This document shows, in pieces, positions 1 through 11,937 of a stretch of DNA of 64,000 nucleotides. Positions within the stretch are counted from its first letter, which is position 1. Every line of letters starts with the position of its first letter. The position numbers were made by a program, and so were the translations under genes. The notes below the pieces were generated by a model. The model saw only the letters and a program-made list of their open reading frames with translations, was not told the DNA's origin and ran no database searches. The DNA is taken from assembly GCA_033398695.1 (NCBI GenBank), contig CM065809.1, positions 174,334,501 to 174,398,500 of the forward strand, written 5' to 3'. The stretch comes from Orobanche coerulescens (taxonomy: Eukaryota > Streptophyta > Magnoliopsida > Lamiales > Orobanchaceae).

Positions 1-868
1 TAGTGTAGGTCTGTAGAGGGCTCAGTGAATAGTCACTTGGGAGTGCGTTGTCAAGATAACTTATTGGTGTGTTCGAGTTTATTCTTGATGGCTACTCCGG
101 GTGGTACCCTTCGGGGCCACGGAGGCGTTTTATTTGTTGATTTGATATCTCTGAATTGTTTATGTTTTGAATCTTGAATCCCGATTATATTGGTGAATAT
201 GGTTTTGGTCTTGAGGTTTGAGTTGAGAATAAAATCATTTGTATGATTTTGAAAGAAAACCTTTTGAAAAGGAAAAACATTCATATTTCAGATTTTACAC
301 TGAGACCCCGAAGTCTCTAAATAATCTCTTACAATGATTTGGAGTAATCCCCATGGTTTGTTTTAAAGGAATAAATTTTCAAAGACTTTAGACTCGGGGA
401 TCGTGTTACTACCTTGTCGAAATGTTATTTTCATAACGGTTGTATTCTTGATGTATAATTGTATAGCTTGGTTACTTGCTAGCGATTCCATCGCTAACCC
501 TCGTTGGGGATTTTGTTATTTATTCCGGGTGTTACATTTGGAGAGTGAGAAACCACGAGATTGGCTCGGAGGATGATGCAATGCGGCGATACTAGTCACG
601 GTTGTAGTATGTCGTGCATCGGTGATATGTCGGTTTGAGTTCTTGTCATCCTTGAGGGGATGGGCATTTTATGTACTATGTGATCGAGTTGTAATTTAGT
701 TTCATCAGATGTACGGTTATGCTATGTTTTGAGAGACCTAATCGGTCTACGGTATTATGTTTTGGTCAAGTTGGCCGCATGTGGGTTTTGATTTGTAGTC
801 TCCCTTTGGTAGCTCCTTGTGGAAAGGGTCTACGGCGTGTAATATCCTGAGTAGATTGGGGTGTTACA
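1..868 (+). repeat. LTR T1, 3' part only
   Basis: The window starts inside this LTR. It matches 5520-6375 and 11025-11896 and ends GTGTTACA at 868, directly before the primer site. A CTAAC branch-point-like motif lies at 494-498. Many short differences from the other two copies fall at CG or CC(A/T)GG positions. Confidence 0.85.
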
Positions 869-872
869 TAAA

Positions 873-883
873 TGGTATCGAGC
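873..883 (+). promoter_or_regulatory. Primer binding site of T copy 1
   Basis: TGGTATCGAGC follows LTR T1 by four bases. It matches the 3' end of initiator-Met tRNA, the usual primer of plant Ty3 chromoviruses and Sireviruses, with one base missing compared with copy 2. Confidence 0.75.
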
Positions 884-2446
884 TTAGGTTTGCGAAAACC
901 TAGGCGGTTGGGTCTAGTTGGGTCTTGTCAGTCGTGTCTTGTCGGAGTCGTGTCTTGTCGTGTCACCGGGTGAGCGATTGTGAACAAGCGAGATCATTGC
1001 GATCCGTTGTGATCAATTGTGGTTCGTTGTGATTAGTATCGTGTTGCGGCCATTATCTCGTGCGGCTGTGGACGTAAGTCTCCTCCTTTATGTGAGGTAC
1101 CTGTATTTCATGTTTTTACGTGTGCGAATTAAATGTGATGTGTGTCCTTATTTACACGGTGTTGTGTAAGGGAGTTGTATTCGATGCTTGTGACGCACGG
1201 TATACGGATATGACTGGACGTATTGATGTTTTGACTTTGAACCGCCGTGTGGGGTGGTATGTTGTGAAATTTGTGAACCTTGATGGGTTTCGAAAGTGTG
1301 CCGACAGTTGATTCGGTGAAAAACTCAAATGATAGTCTGGATATATGTTTTAACTTGATGCGCCCGAAATGTGTTTGGTTGAATTTGTGATTTTGTTTGT
1401 CGTTTGAGCAGGTGGTTTTTAGTTCGATCAGTTTGTTTGGACTATCGTAATTATTCATTGCGGGTAGATTTGAGAATATATTTTGAGGGGCCATAAGGGT
1501 CGGAACATTTTTGTGAAAGTTGATTTTGAAAATATTTTTATGGTTCGATTAAACCAAAGGCCGTATGAATTTTGAAATCGGTCGAGTTTGTGAGTTAATC
1601 CTGTATTTTCAAATGACACCATCAAAGCGGTATGAGGAAAAATGTATATTAATGTATTTCGCACCTTTGCAAAATATTACCATCACCTTCGGTTGAGACC
1701 AAAAGAATTTTGGAAAATTTATGTTATATGTTTGTTATGTTGTTTTGCCGTCGGAAAATTTTCTGATACCTTTCTTTGTTACAATTCTATAGGTGATCAT
1801 TTTCTGTTGCTCAATCTCTATCGACCTAATCATATGGTCCGTCTGTGACGATCATGAACCCTAACTGCGATATCAGTATTGCACTTAGTTGCTTCACCTG
1901 TGTGGATATTATTGACGTATTATATATTGTCACAATTCTTGTTAGCAAGTTATGGGTGTACGCCCAGATACGATGATTTTATACTTCGGTTTAATTGTGT
2001 TGTTTCTTTGACGTTATCCGGATGTGGTAATTCATAATGTCTTGTACATGGTTTTCAAAACGATACAGAGATGATAATAGATTCGTAGTTTTGATCAAAC
2101 TTTTCTTTTCTAAAATTCGCTTCAGCAAATTTTTCAAATTCAGGAATTTTAAAATGCTATCATTTGGACAAGCACCTTGAAAAAAAAAAAAATTGTTTAT
2201 AAAATATTACCCATATTCGACCCTGATGATATGTTTGTGGTTTTGACCGTGATAAACTTGGTAAAGGTCGTACATTATGTTAACATGGCTAAGTGAATGA
2301 TTTATGAATTTGAATTCTGTCGTTGCAGTGATGGTTCATGTATTCGTGTTACAACTCGGAATGAGTATTTTATTGTGTTATTGTTGGTTGCTCTATATTG
2401 ATTATGTGGTGGTTGTTTTGTTGTTCTGATCGGTTGCCCATTCAGT
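884..2446 (+). other. Long non-coding leader of T copy 1
   Basis: About 1.56 kb between primer site and gag start. I see no convincing coding frame; the short open frames here are not kept in the second copy. It is AT-rich, with a poly-A run near 2180. Leaders of this length are unusual for elements related to A and B, where gag starts about 200 bp after the primer site. Confidence 0.6.
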
Positions 2447-3409
2447 ATGCCGAGAGGTCGAGGTCGTGGTAACCCTCCACGCGACCAGGATCGTACTACC
2501 GGTAATGGAATTAGTACTGGTGTTGCTACTGTGCTCCAACAGGTGCCAGACCAGATGACACATTTAGCTCAGGTGGTTCAGCGTAACCATACTGCGAATG
2601 AGGATGTTGGATCGGCTCGGTGGCTTATAGAAGTGGTTCGTATGCGTCCCCCTCGCTTTGCAGGAGCGGGTGATACTTTGGGCTGGGACGGTTGGCTTAT
2701 CCAATTGGAGAAGATTTTCAAGGCGATTGGTTGTCCCGAGGAGCGGAGGATTCCTATCGCTCAGTTCCTTCTCGTTGATGACGCCGCTACCTGGTGGGAG
2801 GCCGTTGAGCCTCAAGATCATGCTGTTACTTGGGAAGAGTTCAAGAAGTTGATGGAAGCGGAATTTTGCCCGAGGCCGATTCGAGAGCAGAGGATCCGAG
2901 ATTTTTACCTAGCCGAGCCACAGGATGTACCCGTGTCACAGGCTATTGTCGATTATAGTCGACAACTAGCCTTTGTGAAGAATCAGGTGAGGACCGAGGA
3001 GGACAAGATCCGTCATTTTGATATGCGGATGAGACCAGAGATTCGACAGTACATGTCGGGTTTCACTTGTGCTACTTTGAGAGAGTATCAGAATCGAGCC
3101 ATGGCGTACGAGATGGCATCGTTATATACTGGGCCTTTGCATGAGTCGAAGAGACAGAGGACGTCTGGAGATTTTTCGGACGGTGCAAGAGACGGAAATT
3201 CTTCTCATCGAGTTTCGCGTAGTCGTACGGCGAAACCTTCAATTTCTTCGTTCGGTGGAACCAAGAGTTCCAAGTTGTCTTCTTTGACTCCTAGTCAGAC
3301 TGGGAGGTGCTTTAACTGCAATGTTGTCGGTCATGTGCAAGCTAATTGTCCTTCGCAGCGGATTATTTGTTATAATTGTGGACTCGAGGGCCACGAGTTG
3401 ATATTGTGA
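2447..3409 (+). CDS. Gag of element T, copy 1, truncated after the first zinc knuckle
   Basis: 320 codons, continuously open. The start is chosen because the protein begins MPRGRGRG, the Arg-Gly-rich opening also seen in degraded form in element A. Residues about 60-230 hold the Retrotrans_gag domain (Trp-rich core with FLLVDDAATWWEAV and FDMRMRPEIRQYMSG), which assembles the virus-like particle. A complete CCHC zinc knuckle, CFNCNVVGHVQANC, lies near residues 288-301. The second, CYNCGLEGHEL, is cut off by a stop at its His, where pol should continue. The following 115 bases run straight to the purine tract, so no pol remains. This is a non-autonomous Gag. It is the more intact of the two copies and might still be translated. 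Confidence 0.75.
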   Translation: MPRGRGRGNPPRDQDRTTGNGISTGVATVLQQVPDQMTHLAQVVQRNHTANEDVGSARWLIEVVRMRPPRFAGAGDTLGWDGWLIQLEKIFKAIGCPEERRIPIAQFLLVDDAATWWEAVEPQDHAVTWEEFKKLMEAEFCPRPIREQRIRDFYLAEPQDVPVSQAIVDYSRQLAFVKNQVRTEEDKIRHFDMRMRPEIRQYMSGFTCATLREYQNRAMAYEMASLYTGPLHESKRQRTSGDFSDGARDGNSSHRVSRSRTAKPSISSFGGTKSSKLSSLTPSQTGRCFNCNVVGHVQANCPSQRIICYNCGLEGHELIL

Positions 3410-3525
3410 ATTATTCCATGAAGTTTCCCGAATCGTGTTTCCGCATCGGTATCGGGATAGGTTAAATCGGGACCGTTGAGATTTTTGGTCGTGCTTTGTT
3501 GTTTGTGACTTCACTTTTTTAGTTT

Positions 3526-3559
3526 AAGTTTCGGAACGAAACTTTTTTAGAGGGTAGAA
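3526..3559 (+). promoter_or_regulatory. Stem-loop and polypurine tract before LTR T2
   Basis: AAGTTTCG and CGAAACTT form an inverted repeat at 3526-3544, followed by the purine tract ending AGAGGGTAGAA right before the LTR start TG. The tract primes plus-strand DNA. The same stem-loop precedes the tract in A, B and D. Confidence 0.7.
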
Positions 3560-4079
3560 TGTAATACCGTGATTTTCTTTTCGGTAATTTTTCGTTTTGG
3601 CATTTTCTAGTTTCGAACTCGCTTGCGACGTTTTGACATTTTGACAATGTTTTGTTCTTCGTGTTTGGTCATCCGAGTTCTTATCGGTATCGTTTTGTCG
3701 AGTTAAGTGCTTTTTGGCGACTTTTCCGCACTTGAGTTCGATTCTTGCGAATCTCGTCCGAAACTGTTGTTTCGACTTTCTCGTAAGTTCATTTAATGTT
3801 ATTATTCATGTTGCGAGCTTTGTCTTGGTGTTTCGATCACGTATCGTGATTTTCGGGCGTTTTGGGCCATTTTCGTAATTTCCCAAAGTTTGGGGTAATT
3901 ACTTTCCGTTGTCGAATTTCGAGCCTTCGGGTGGTCGGAATCGTGTGTTCTCTTAGTGCTCGGATTCGTCTTTGCGAGTACTTCGTAACCGTATCTTCGA
4001 TTCGTACTCAGGTTCGGGTTTCGTGGTCGTTCGGGCCGTCGGAGTTGGTCCCGGCCGAGTCATGGCCGGGCATGCTCGG

Positions 4080-4260
4080 GCCAGCCCGATACGGCCGAGT
4101 AACGTCGGTAGTGCCGGCGATTCGTCGTAAGGCCGATTCGTCGTAAGGCCACGGCCGTGCGTCGTAACGCTCCGGCATTTCGAGGCGATGCGTTCGGCCA
4201 TGGCGATTCGTCGTAAGCCGTGGCCGATTACGTCGTAACGGCCGTGATCGGCTTATAAAA
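4080..4260 (+). promoter_or_regulatory. U3 promoter of T: CGTCGTAA repeats and TATA box
   Basis: Four to five copies of the unit GATTCGTCGTAAGGCC, some degenerate, lie at about 4110-4240 and end just before TTATAAAA at 4253-4260. LTR T3 has the same arrangement at 9600-9757. The area is much richer in CpG than its surroundings. Promoter function is inferred from the TATA box and position. Confidence 0.6.
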
Positions 4261-5252
4261 GGCACAGCGGCGTTTTCTTGACCATTTTTCTCATTCTTTT
4301 CTTCCGTCTGCATTTGTGGGTGTGTGAATCATCTAGAGATGTTGTTGGACGATGAATCCATGAAGTGTTGAGGTTCATATCATCAATCATCCGTCTATAA
4401 CATCCTCCGATCTGAATCGAGTCGATTTCCTAGAAATCTAGTTTTGGGGAATTTGGGTATTTTGGTTGTTTTCGTCCGATTAATCCGATTTAACTTAGGA
4501 TTATGATGGATTGATGAATATTTAGATGTATTATATCATTTCCTTTATTATTCCATGGTTGGATCGTATCGATTCGTTGTTTTGGTCGAGTTCTTGGTCG
4601 ACGCCTTGAAGGTGTCCGGTAGTATGTCATAGAGGGGTTTTCGGGCGTTCTACGAATATCCTTCCTCGTATGATTGTTGATTTATGGATTATATATTGTT
4701 AGGGTCGAATTCTTGTGAAGAACTCGAGTTGGAACCCTCCCGTTCGTTGTCTTCTTCGGGGTCCGAGCTTCCCTGTTGAATCGTGTTCTTCGGAGTGTTC
4801 GGTAGCGGTCATTAAGTCGAGATTTCCCGTTGCTCCGCGTGCGTTGGACTTGAGGCGAGTATCTCGTCTATATTCTTTATACTTTGAGAATGTGATGTGT
4901 CGTGAATTTAACGTGGACTCGTTAGTGACGGTATATTTAACCGTAACTTACTTTAAATGAAGATGTGATTTTATGAAGGTAATTACCAACGTAAACTTTA
5001 GGTTCAAGAATAATGATAACTACCTCTTCATGTTATTTTGTGATTAAAATAAATACTAGAAATGAGTAGTTAACTGAAGAATTGTGGAATCGCGTAATAC
5101 TTGTATTATTTGCTCGTTGGCCTTTTTCTGAATGATGGTTTCTTTGTGGATGTTGTGACCTTGTTGAAGTTATGATGCGTTAACCTATGTGTTACGTGGT
5201 TGCGGTTGTGGTGAATATTATACCTTTGTTATTGTGTATAGTAGAGAGTTGA

Positions 5253-5584
5253 GATGTTATCCGGTAGGGGTCCGTCGAGGCCTCGGAGGCGCGTGCTTGC
5301 GAGTACGGCCGGACGTGCGTTGTGACCATAAGGTTATCAATTCGGGTAGGTCCGGGAGGGATCCGAGAATCGACACTTGCGAGTGCGATGTCATGATAAC
5401 TTATGGGCGTATTTGAATGATGTTATCCGGGTAGGGTCCGTCGAGGCCTCGGAGGCGCGTGCTTGCGAGTACGGCCGGATGTTACGATTTGACCATAAGG
5501 TTATCTAATCGGGTAGGTCTGGAGAGGGCTCCGAGAATCGTCACTTGCGAGTGCGATGTCAAGATAACTTATGGGTGTGTTCGA
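5253..5584 (+). repeat. 166-bp direct duplication inside LTR T2
   Basis: Two units, beginning GATGTTATCC at 5253 and 5419, share the GGTCCGTCGAGGCCTCGGAGG core and the CTTGCGAGTACGGCC segment. LTR T3 has the same pair at about 10755 and 10924. Related GGTCCGACGGGGCC motifs occur in LTRs A, B and C. Confidence 0.8.
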
Positions 5585-6379
5585 GTTTATTCTTGATGGC
5601 TAATCCGGGTGGGACCCTTCGGGGCCACGGAGACGTTTATTTGTTGATTTGATATCTACGAATTGTTTATGTTTTGAATCTTGAATCCGATTATATTGGT
5701 GAATATGGTTTTGGTCTTGAGGTTTGAGTTGAGAATAAAATCATTTGTATGATTTTGAAAGAAAACCTTTTGAAAAGGAAAAACATTCATATTTCGAGAT
5801 TTTACACTGAGACCCCCGAAGTCTCTAAATAATCTCTTACAATGATTTCTGGAGTAATCCCCATGGTTTGTTTTAAAGGAATAAATTTTCAAAAGACTTT
5901 AGACTCGGGATCGTGTTACTACCTTGTCGAAATGTTATTTTCATAACGGTTGTATTCTTGATGTATAATTGTATAGCTTGGTTACTTGCTAGCGATTCCA
6001 TCGCTAACCCCTCGTTGGGGATTTTGTTATTTATTCAGTGTTACAGTGGAGAGTGAGCAACCACGGGATTGGCTCGGAGGATGATGCAATGCGGCGATAC
6101 TAGTCACGGTTGTAGTATGTCTTTGTCGGTGATATGTCGGTTTGAGTTCTTGTCATCCTTGAGGGATGGGCATTTTATGTACTATGTGATCGAGTTGTAA
6201 TTTAGTTTCATCGGATGTACGGTTATGCTATGTTTTGAGAGACCTAATCGGTCTACGGTATTATGTTTTGGTCAAGTTGGCCGCATGTGGGTTTTGATTT
6301 GTAGTCTCACTTTGGTAGCTCCTTGTGGAAAGGGGTCTACGGCGTGTAATATCCCGAGTGGATTGGGGTGTTACATAAA

Positions 6380-6391
6380 TGGTATCGGAGC
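6380..6391 (+). promoter_or_regulatory. Primer binding site of T copy 2
   Basis: TGGTATCGGAGC, four bases after LTR T2. It is complementary to the 3' end of initiator-Met tRNA with one mismatch from the usual TGGTATCAGAGC. Confidence 0.8.
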
Positions 6392-7951
6392 TTAGGTTTG
6401 CGAAAACCTAGGCGGTTGGGTCTAGTTGGGTCTTGTCGAGTCGTGTCTTGTCGGAGTCGTGTCTTGTCGTGTCACCGGGTGAGCGGTTGTGAACAAGCGA
6501 GATCATTGCGATCTGTTGTGATCAATTGTGGTTCGTTGTGATTAGTATCGTGTTGCGACCATTATCTCCGTGCGGCTGTGGACGTAAGTCTCCTCCTTTA
6601 TGTGAGGTACCGTATTTCATGTTTTTACGTGTGCGAATTAAATGTGATGTGTGTCCTTATTTACGGTGTTGTGTAAGGGAGTTGTATTCGATGCTTGTGG
6701 CCTTACGGTATACGAATATGACTGGACGTATTGATGTTTTGACTTTGAACCGCTGTGTGGGGTGGTATGTTGTGAAATTTGTGAACCTTGATGGGTTTTG
6801 AAAGTGTGCCGACAGTTGATTCGGTGAAAATCTCAAATGATAGTCTGGATATATGTTTTAACTTGATGCGCCCGAAATGTGTTTGGTTGAATTTGTGATT
6901 TTGTTTGTCGTTTGAGCAGGTGGTTTTTAGTTCGATCAGTTTGTTTGGACTATCGTAATTATTCCGCTGCGGGTAGATTTGAGAATATATTTTGAGGGGC
7001 CATAAGGGTCGGAACATTTTTGTGAAAGTTGATTTTGAAAATATTTTTATGGTTCGATTAAACCAGCAGCCCGTATGAATTTTGAAATCGGTCGAGTTTT
7101 GACAGAGTTAATCCTGTATTTTCAAATGACACCATCAGGCGGTATGAGGAAAAATGCATATTAATGTATTTCGGGCACTGCAAAATATTACCGTCACCTT
7201 CGGTTGAGACCAAAAGAATTTTGGAAAATTTATGTTATATGTTTGTTATGTTGTTTTGCCCGTCGGAAAATTTTTACAGTACCTTTGCTGTTACAATTCT
7301 ATAGGTGATCATTTTCTGTTGCTCAATCTCTATCGACCTAATCATATGGTCCGTCTGTGACGATCATGAACCCTAACTGCGATATCAGTATTGCACTTAG
7401 TTGCTTCACATGTGTGGATATTATTGACGTATTATATATTGTCACAATTCTTGTTAGCAAGTTATGGGTGTACGCCCAGATACGATGATTTTATACTTCG
7501 GTTTAATTGTGTTGTTTCTTTGACGTTATCCGGATGTGGTAATTCATAATGTCTTGTACATGGTTTTCAAAACGATACAGAGATGATAATAGATTCGTAG
7601 TTTTGATCAAACTTTTCTTTTCTAAAATTCGCTTGACAAATTTTTCAAATTCGAAATTTTAAAATGCTATCATTTGGACAAGCACCTTGAAAAAAAAAAA
7701 TTGTTTATAAAATATTACCCATATTCGACCACATGATATGTTTGTGGTTTTGACCGTGATAAACTTGGTAAAGGTCGTACATTATGTTAACATGGCTAAG
7801 TGAATGATTTATGAATTTGAATTAATCGTTGCGGTGATGGTTCATGTATTCGTGTTACAACTCGGAATGAGTATTTTATTGTGTTATTGTTGGTTGCTCT
7901 ATATTGATTATGTGGTGGTTGTTTTGTTGTTCGATCGGTTGCCCATTCGGT
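6392..7951 (+). other. Long non-coding leader of T copy 2
   Basis: Matches 884-2446 base for base over long stretches, broken by short clustered replacements. No open frame is shared by the two copies, which supports its being non-coding. Confidence 0.6.
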
Positions 7952-8906
7952 ATGCGAGAGGTCGAGGTCGTGGTAACCCTCCACGCGACCGAGGATCGTA
8001 CTTCACCGTAATGGAATTAGTAACGGTGTTGCTCTTGTGCTCCAACAGTGCCGGACCGGATGACACATTTAGCTCGGGTGGTTCAGCGTAACCATCTGCG
8101 AATGAGGATGTTGGATCGGCTCGGTGGCTTATAGAAGTGGTTCGTATCGTCCCCCTCGCTGCGGGAGCGGGTGATACTTTGGGGTGGGACGGTTGGCTTA
8201 TCCAATGGAGAAGATTTTCAAGGCGATTGGTTGTCCCAGGAGCGGAGGATTCCTATCGCTCGGTTCCTTCTCGTTGATGACGCCGCTACAGTGGGAGGCC
8301 GTTGAGCCTCAAGATCATGCTGTTACTTGGGAAGAGTTCAAGAAGTTGATGGAAGCGGAATTTTGCCCGAGGCCGATTCGAGAGCAGAGGATCCGAGATT
8401 TTTACCTAGCCGAGCCACAGGATGTACCCGTGTCACAGGCTATTGTCGATTATAGTCGACAACTCGCCTTTGTGAAGAATCAGGTGAGGACCGAGGAGGA
8501 CAAGATCCGTCATTTTGATATGCGGATGAGACCAGAGATTCGACAGTACATGTCGGGTTTCACTTGTGCTACTTTGAGAGAGTATCAGAATCGAGCCATG
8601 GCGTACAAGATGGCATCGTTATATACTGGGCCTTTGCATGAGTCGAAGAGACATAGGACGTCTGGAGATTTTTCGGACGGTGCAAGAGACGGAAATTCTT
8701 CTCATCGAGTTTCGCATAGTCGTACGGCGAAACCTTCAATTTCTTCGTTCGGTGGAACCAAGAGTTCCAAGTTGTCTTCTTTGACTCCTAGTCAGACTGG
8801 GAGGTGCTTTAACTGCAATGTTGTCGGTCATGTGCAAGCTAATTGTCCTTCGCAACGGATTATTTGTTATAATTGTGGACTCGAGGGCCACGAGTTGATA
8901 TTGTGA
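7952..8906 (+). pseudogene. Gag of element T, copy 2, frameshifted
   Basis: Homologous to the gag at 2447-3409. A lost base right after the ATG and several small indels between 7952 and 8300 put the first third out of frame. From about 8300 the frame is open and nearly identical to copy 1, through the intact CCHC knuckle to the same truncated second knuckle and stop. The shared truncation shows that both copies descend from one gag-only master. The indels sit in otherwise identical sequence, so some could be assembly errors. Confidence 0.75.
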
Positions 8907-9020
8907 ATTATTCCATGAAGTTTCCCGAATCGTGTTTGGCATCGGTATCGGGATCGGTTCGTCGGGACCGTTGAGATTTTCGGTCGTGCTTTGTTGTTTG
9001 TGACTTCACTTTTTTAGTTT

Positions 9021-9054
9021 AAGTTTCGGACGAAACTTTTTTAGATGGGTAGAA
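9021..9054 (+). promoter_or_regulatory. Stem-loop and polypurine tract before LTR T3
   Basis: AAGTTTCG/CGAAACTT inverted repeat at 9021-9038, then a purine-rich stretch, interrupted by T, ending GGGTAGAA directly before the LTR. Confidence 0.7.
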
Positions 9055-11896
9055 TGTAATACGTGATTTTCTTTTCGGTAATTTTTCGTTTTTGGCATTT
9101 TTCTAGTTTCGAACTCGCTTGCGACGTTTTGACATTTTGACAATGTTTTGTTCTTCGTGTTTGGTCATCCGAGTTCGTTTCGGTATCGTTTTGTCGAGTT
9201 CCGTGCTTTTTGGCGACTTTTCCGCACTTGAGTTCGATTCTTGCGAATCTCGTCCGAAACTGTTGTTTCGACTTTCTCGTAAGTTCATTTAATGTTATTA
9301 TTCATGTTGCGATCTTTGTCTTGGTGTTTCGATCACGTATCGTGATTTTCGGGCGTTTTGGGCCATTTTCGTAATTTCCCAAAGTTTGGGGTAATTACTT
9401 TCCGTTGTCGAATTTCGAGCCTTCGGGTGGTCGGAATCGTGTGTTCTCTTAGTGCTCGGATTCGTCTTTGCGAGTACTTCGTAACCGTATCTTCGATTCG
9501 TACTCGAGTTCGGGTTTCGTGGTCGTTCGGGCCGTCGGAGTTGGTCGGCCGAGTCATGGCCGGGCATGCTCGGGCGAGCGATACGGCCGAGTAACGTGCG
9601 GTAGTGGCCGGCGATTCGTCGTAAGGCCGATTCGTCGTAAGGCCCTGGCGTGCGTCGTAACGCTTCCGGCATTTCGAGCGGTGCGTTCGGCCATGGCGAT
9701 TCGTCGTAAGCCGTGGCGATTCGTCGTAACGTAACGGCCGTGATCGGCTTTATAAAGGCACAGCGGCGTTTTTCTTCAGCCATTTTTCTCATTCTTTTCT
9801 TCCCGTACGCGGCTGTGGGTGTGTGAATCATCTAGAGATGTTGTTGGACGATGAATCCATGAAGTGTTGAGGTTCATATCATCAATCATCCGTCCTATAA
9901 CATCCTCCGATCTACCGAATGAGGTCAGATTTCCTAGAAATCTAGTTTTGGGGAATTTGGGTATTTTGGTTGTTTTCGTCCGATTAATCCGATTTAACTT
10001 AGGATTATGATGGATTGATGAATATTTAGATGTATTATATCATTTCCTTTATTATTCCATGGTTGGATCGTATCGATTCGTTGTTTTGGTCGAGTTCTTG
10101 GTCGACGCCTTGAAGGTGTCCGGTAGTATGTCATAGAGGGGTTTTCGGGCGTTCTACGAATATCCTTCCTCGTATGATTGTTGATTTATGGATTATATAT
10201 TGTTAGGGTCGAATTCTTGTGAAGAACTCGAGTCGGAACCCTCCCGTTCGTTGTCTTCTTTGGGTCGAGCTTCCCGGTTGAATCGTGTTCTTCGGAGTGT
10301 TCGGTAGCGGTCATTAAGTCGAGATTTCCCGTTGCTCCGCGTGCGTTGGACTTGAGGCGAGTATCTCGTCTATATTCTTTATGCTTTGAGAATGTGATGT
10401 GTCGTGAATTTAACGTGGACTCGTTAGTGACGGTATATTTAACCGTAACTTACTTTAAATGAAGATGTGATTTTATGAAGGTAATTACCAACGTAAACTT
10501 TAGTTTCAAGAATAATGATAACTACCTCTTCATGTTATTTTGTGATTAAAATAAATACTAGAAATGAGTAGTTAACTGAAGAATTGTGGAATCGCGTAAT
10601 ACTTGTATTATTTGCTCGTTGGCCTTTTTCCTGAATGATGGTTTGTTGTGGATGTTGTGACCTTGTTGAAGTTATGATGCGTTAACCTATGTGTTACGTG
10701 GTTGCGGTTGTGGTGAATATTATACCTTTGTTATTGTGTATAGTAGAGAGTTGAGATGTTATCCGGGTAGGGGTCCCGTCGAGGCCTCCGGAGGCGCGTG
10801 CTTGCGAGTACGGCCAGACGTACGTTGTGACCATAAGGTTATCAATTCGGGTAGGTCCGGGAGGGCTCCGAGAATCGACACTTGCGAGTGCGATGTCATG
10901 ATAACTTATGGGCGTATTTGAATGATGTTATCCGGGTAGGGTCCGTCGAGGCCTCCGGAGGCGCGTGCTTGCGAGTACGGCCAGATGTTACGATTTGACC
11001 ATAAGGTTATCTAATCGGGTAGGTCTGGAGAGGGCTCTGAGAATCGTCACTTGCGAGTGCGATGTCAAGATAACTTATGGGTGTGTTCGAGTTTATTCTT
11101 GATGGCTAATCCGGGTGGGACCCTTCGGGGCCACGAAGACGTTTATTTGTTGATTTGATATCTCGAATTGTTTATGTTTTGAATCTTGAATCCCGATTAT
11201 ATTGGTGAGTATGGTTGTGGTCTTGAGGTTTGAGTGGAGAATAAAAACATTTGTATGATTTAGAAAGAAAACCTTTTGAAAAGGAAAAACATTCATATTT
11301 CAGATTTTACACGAGACCCCGAAGTCTCTAAATAATCTCTTACAATGATTTACAGTAATCCCCATGGTTTGTTTTAAAGGAATAAATTTTCAAAAGACTT
11401 TAGACTCGGGGATCGTGTTACTACCTTGTCGAAATGTTATTTTCATAACGGTTGTATTCTTGATGTATAATTGTATAGCTTGGTTACTTGCTAGCGATTC
11501 CATCGCTAACCCCTCGTTGGGGATTTTGTTATTTATTCCAGGTGTTCTGACTGGAGAGTGAGCAACCACAGGATTGGCTCGGAGGATGATGCAATGCAGC
11601 GATACTAGTCACAGTTGTAGTATGTCGTCTGTCAGTGATATGTCAGTGATATGTCAGTTTGAGTTCTTGTCATCCTTGAGGGGATGGGCATTTTATGAAC
11701 TATGTGATCGAGTTGTAATTTAGTTTCATCAGATGTACGGTTATGCTATGTTTTGAGAGACCTAATCGGTCTACGGTATTATGTTTTGGTCAAGTTGGCC
11801 GCATGTGGGTTTTGATTTGTAGTCTCCCGCCTGGTAGCTCCTTGTGGAAAGGGATCTACGGCGTGTAATATCCCTGAGTGGATTGGGGGTGTTACA
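9055..11896 (+). repeat. LTR T3, right end of the chain
   Basis: 2842 bp, TGTAATAC to GTGTTACA. TATAAAG at 9751-9757; a possible 5' splice site GAG-GTCAG at 9923/9924; the internal duplication at about 10755-11090; CTAAC at 11506-11510, a CCCC/GGGG hairpin, and CAG-GT at 11539-11543. It is followed by a 41-bp fold-back and then by a fragment of LTR A. Confidence 0.85.
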
Positions 11897-11937
11897 ATGC
11901 CCTCACTCAACAACCTCTGAGTGGCATTCGAGGGCAT
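11897..11937. repeat. 41-bp fold-back at the T / A junction
   Basis: Outer arms ATGCCCTC (11897-11904) and GAGGGCAT (11930-11937) and inner arms ACTCA (11905-11909) and TGAGT (11918-11922) pair perfectly in nested fashion. The stretch belongs to neither LTR T3 nor LTR A. It may be filler from the insertion or an older target sequence. Confidence 0.7.

Larger units (their letters stand above)
3560..6375 (+). repeat. LTR T2, shared middle LTR
   Basis: 2816 bp, TGTAATAC to GTGTTACA. It is both the 3' LTR of copy 1 and the 5' LTR of copy 2. In order it holds the promoter (TATAAAA about 4254), a 166-bp direct duplication (5253-5584), the CTAAC plus CCCC/GGGG block at 6004-6020, and CAG at 6036-6038. 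Confidence 0.85.
1..11896 (+). mobile_element. Element T: tandem chain of a gag-only Ty3/gypsy LTR retrotransposon
   Basis: Three LTRs and two internal regions follow head to tail: LTR (partial, 1-868), internal (869-3559), LTR (3560-6375), internal (6376-9054), LTR (9055-11896). The repeat period is about 5.5 kb (3560 to 9055). LTRs start TGTAATAC and end GTGTTACA; each complete internal region opens with a Met-tRNA primer site and closes with a purine tract. Both internals hold only a gag gene, truncated in the second zinc knuckle, with the same deletion of protease, RT, RNase H and integrase, so the deletion is older than the chain. The gag resembles that of chromodomain elements A and B, which could supply enzymes in trans (inference). 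Unequal recombination between LTRs of two insertions is the simplest origin of the shared middle LTR. Confidence 0.85.

Noticed and set aside
1120..1848. Short open frames in the T leader
   Set aside because: They are not preserved in the second copy and overlap on both strands.
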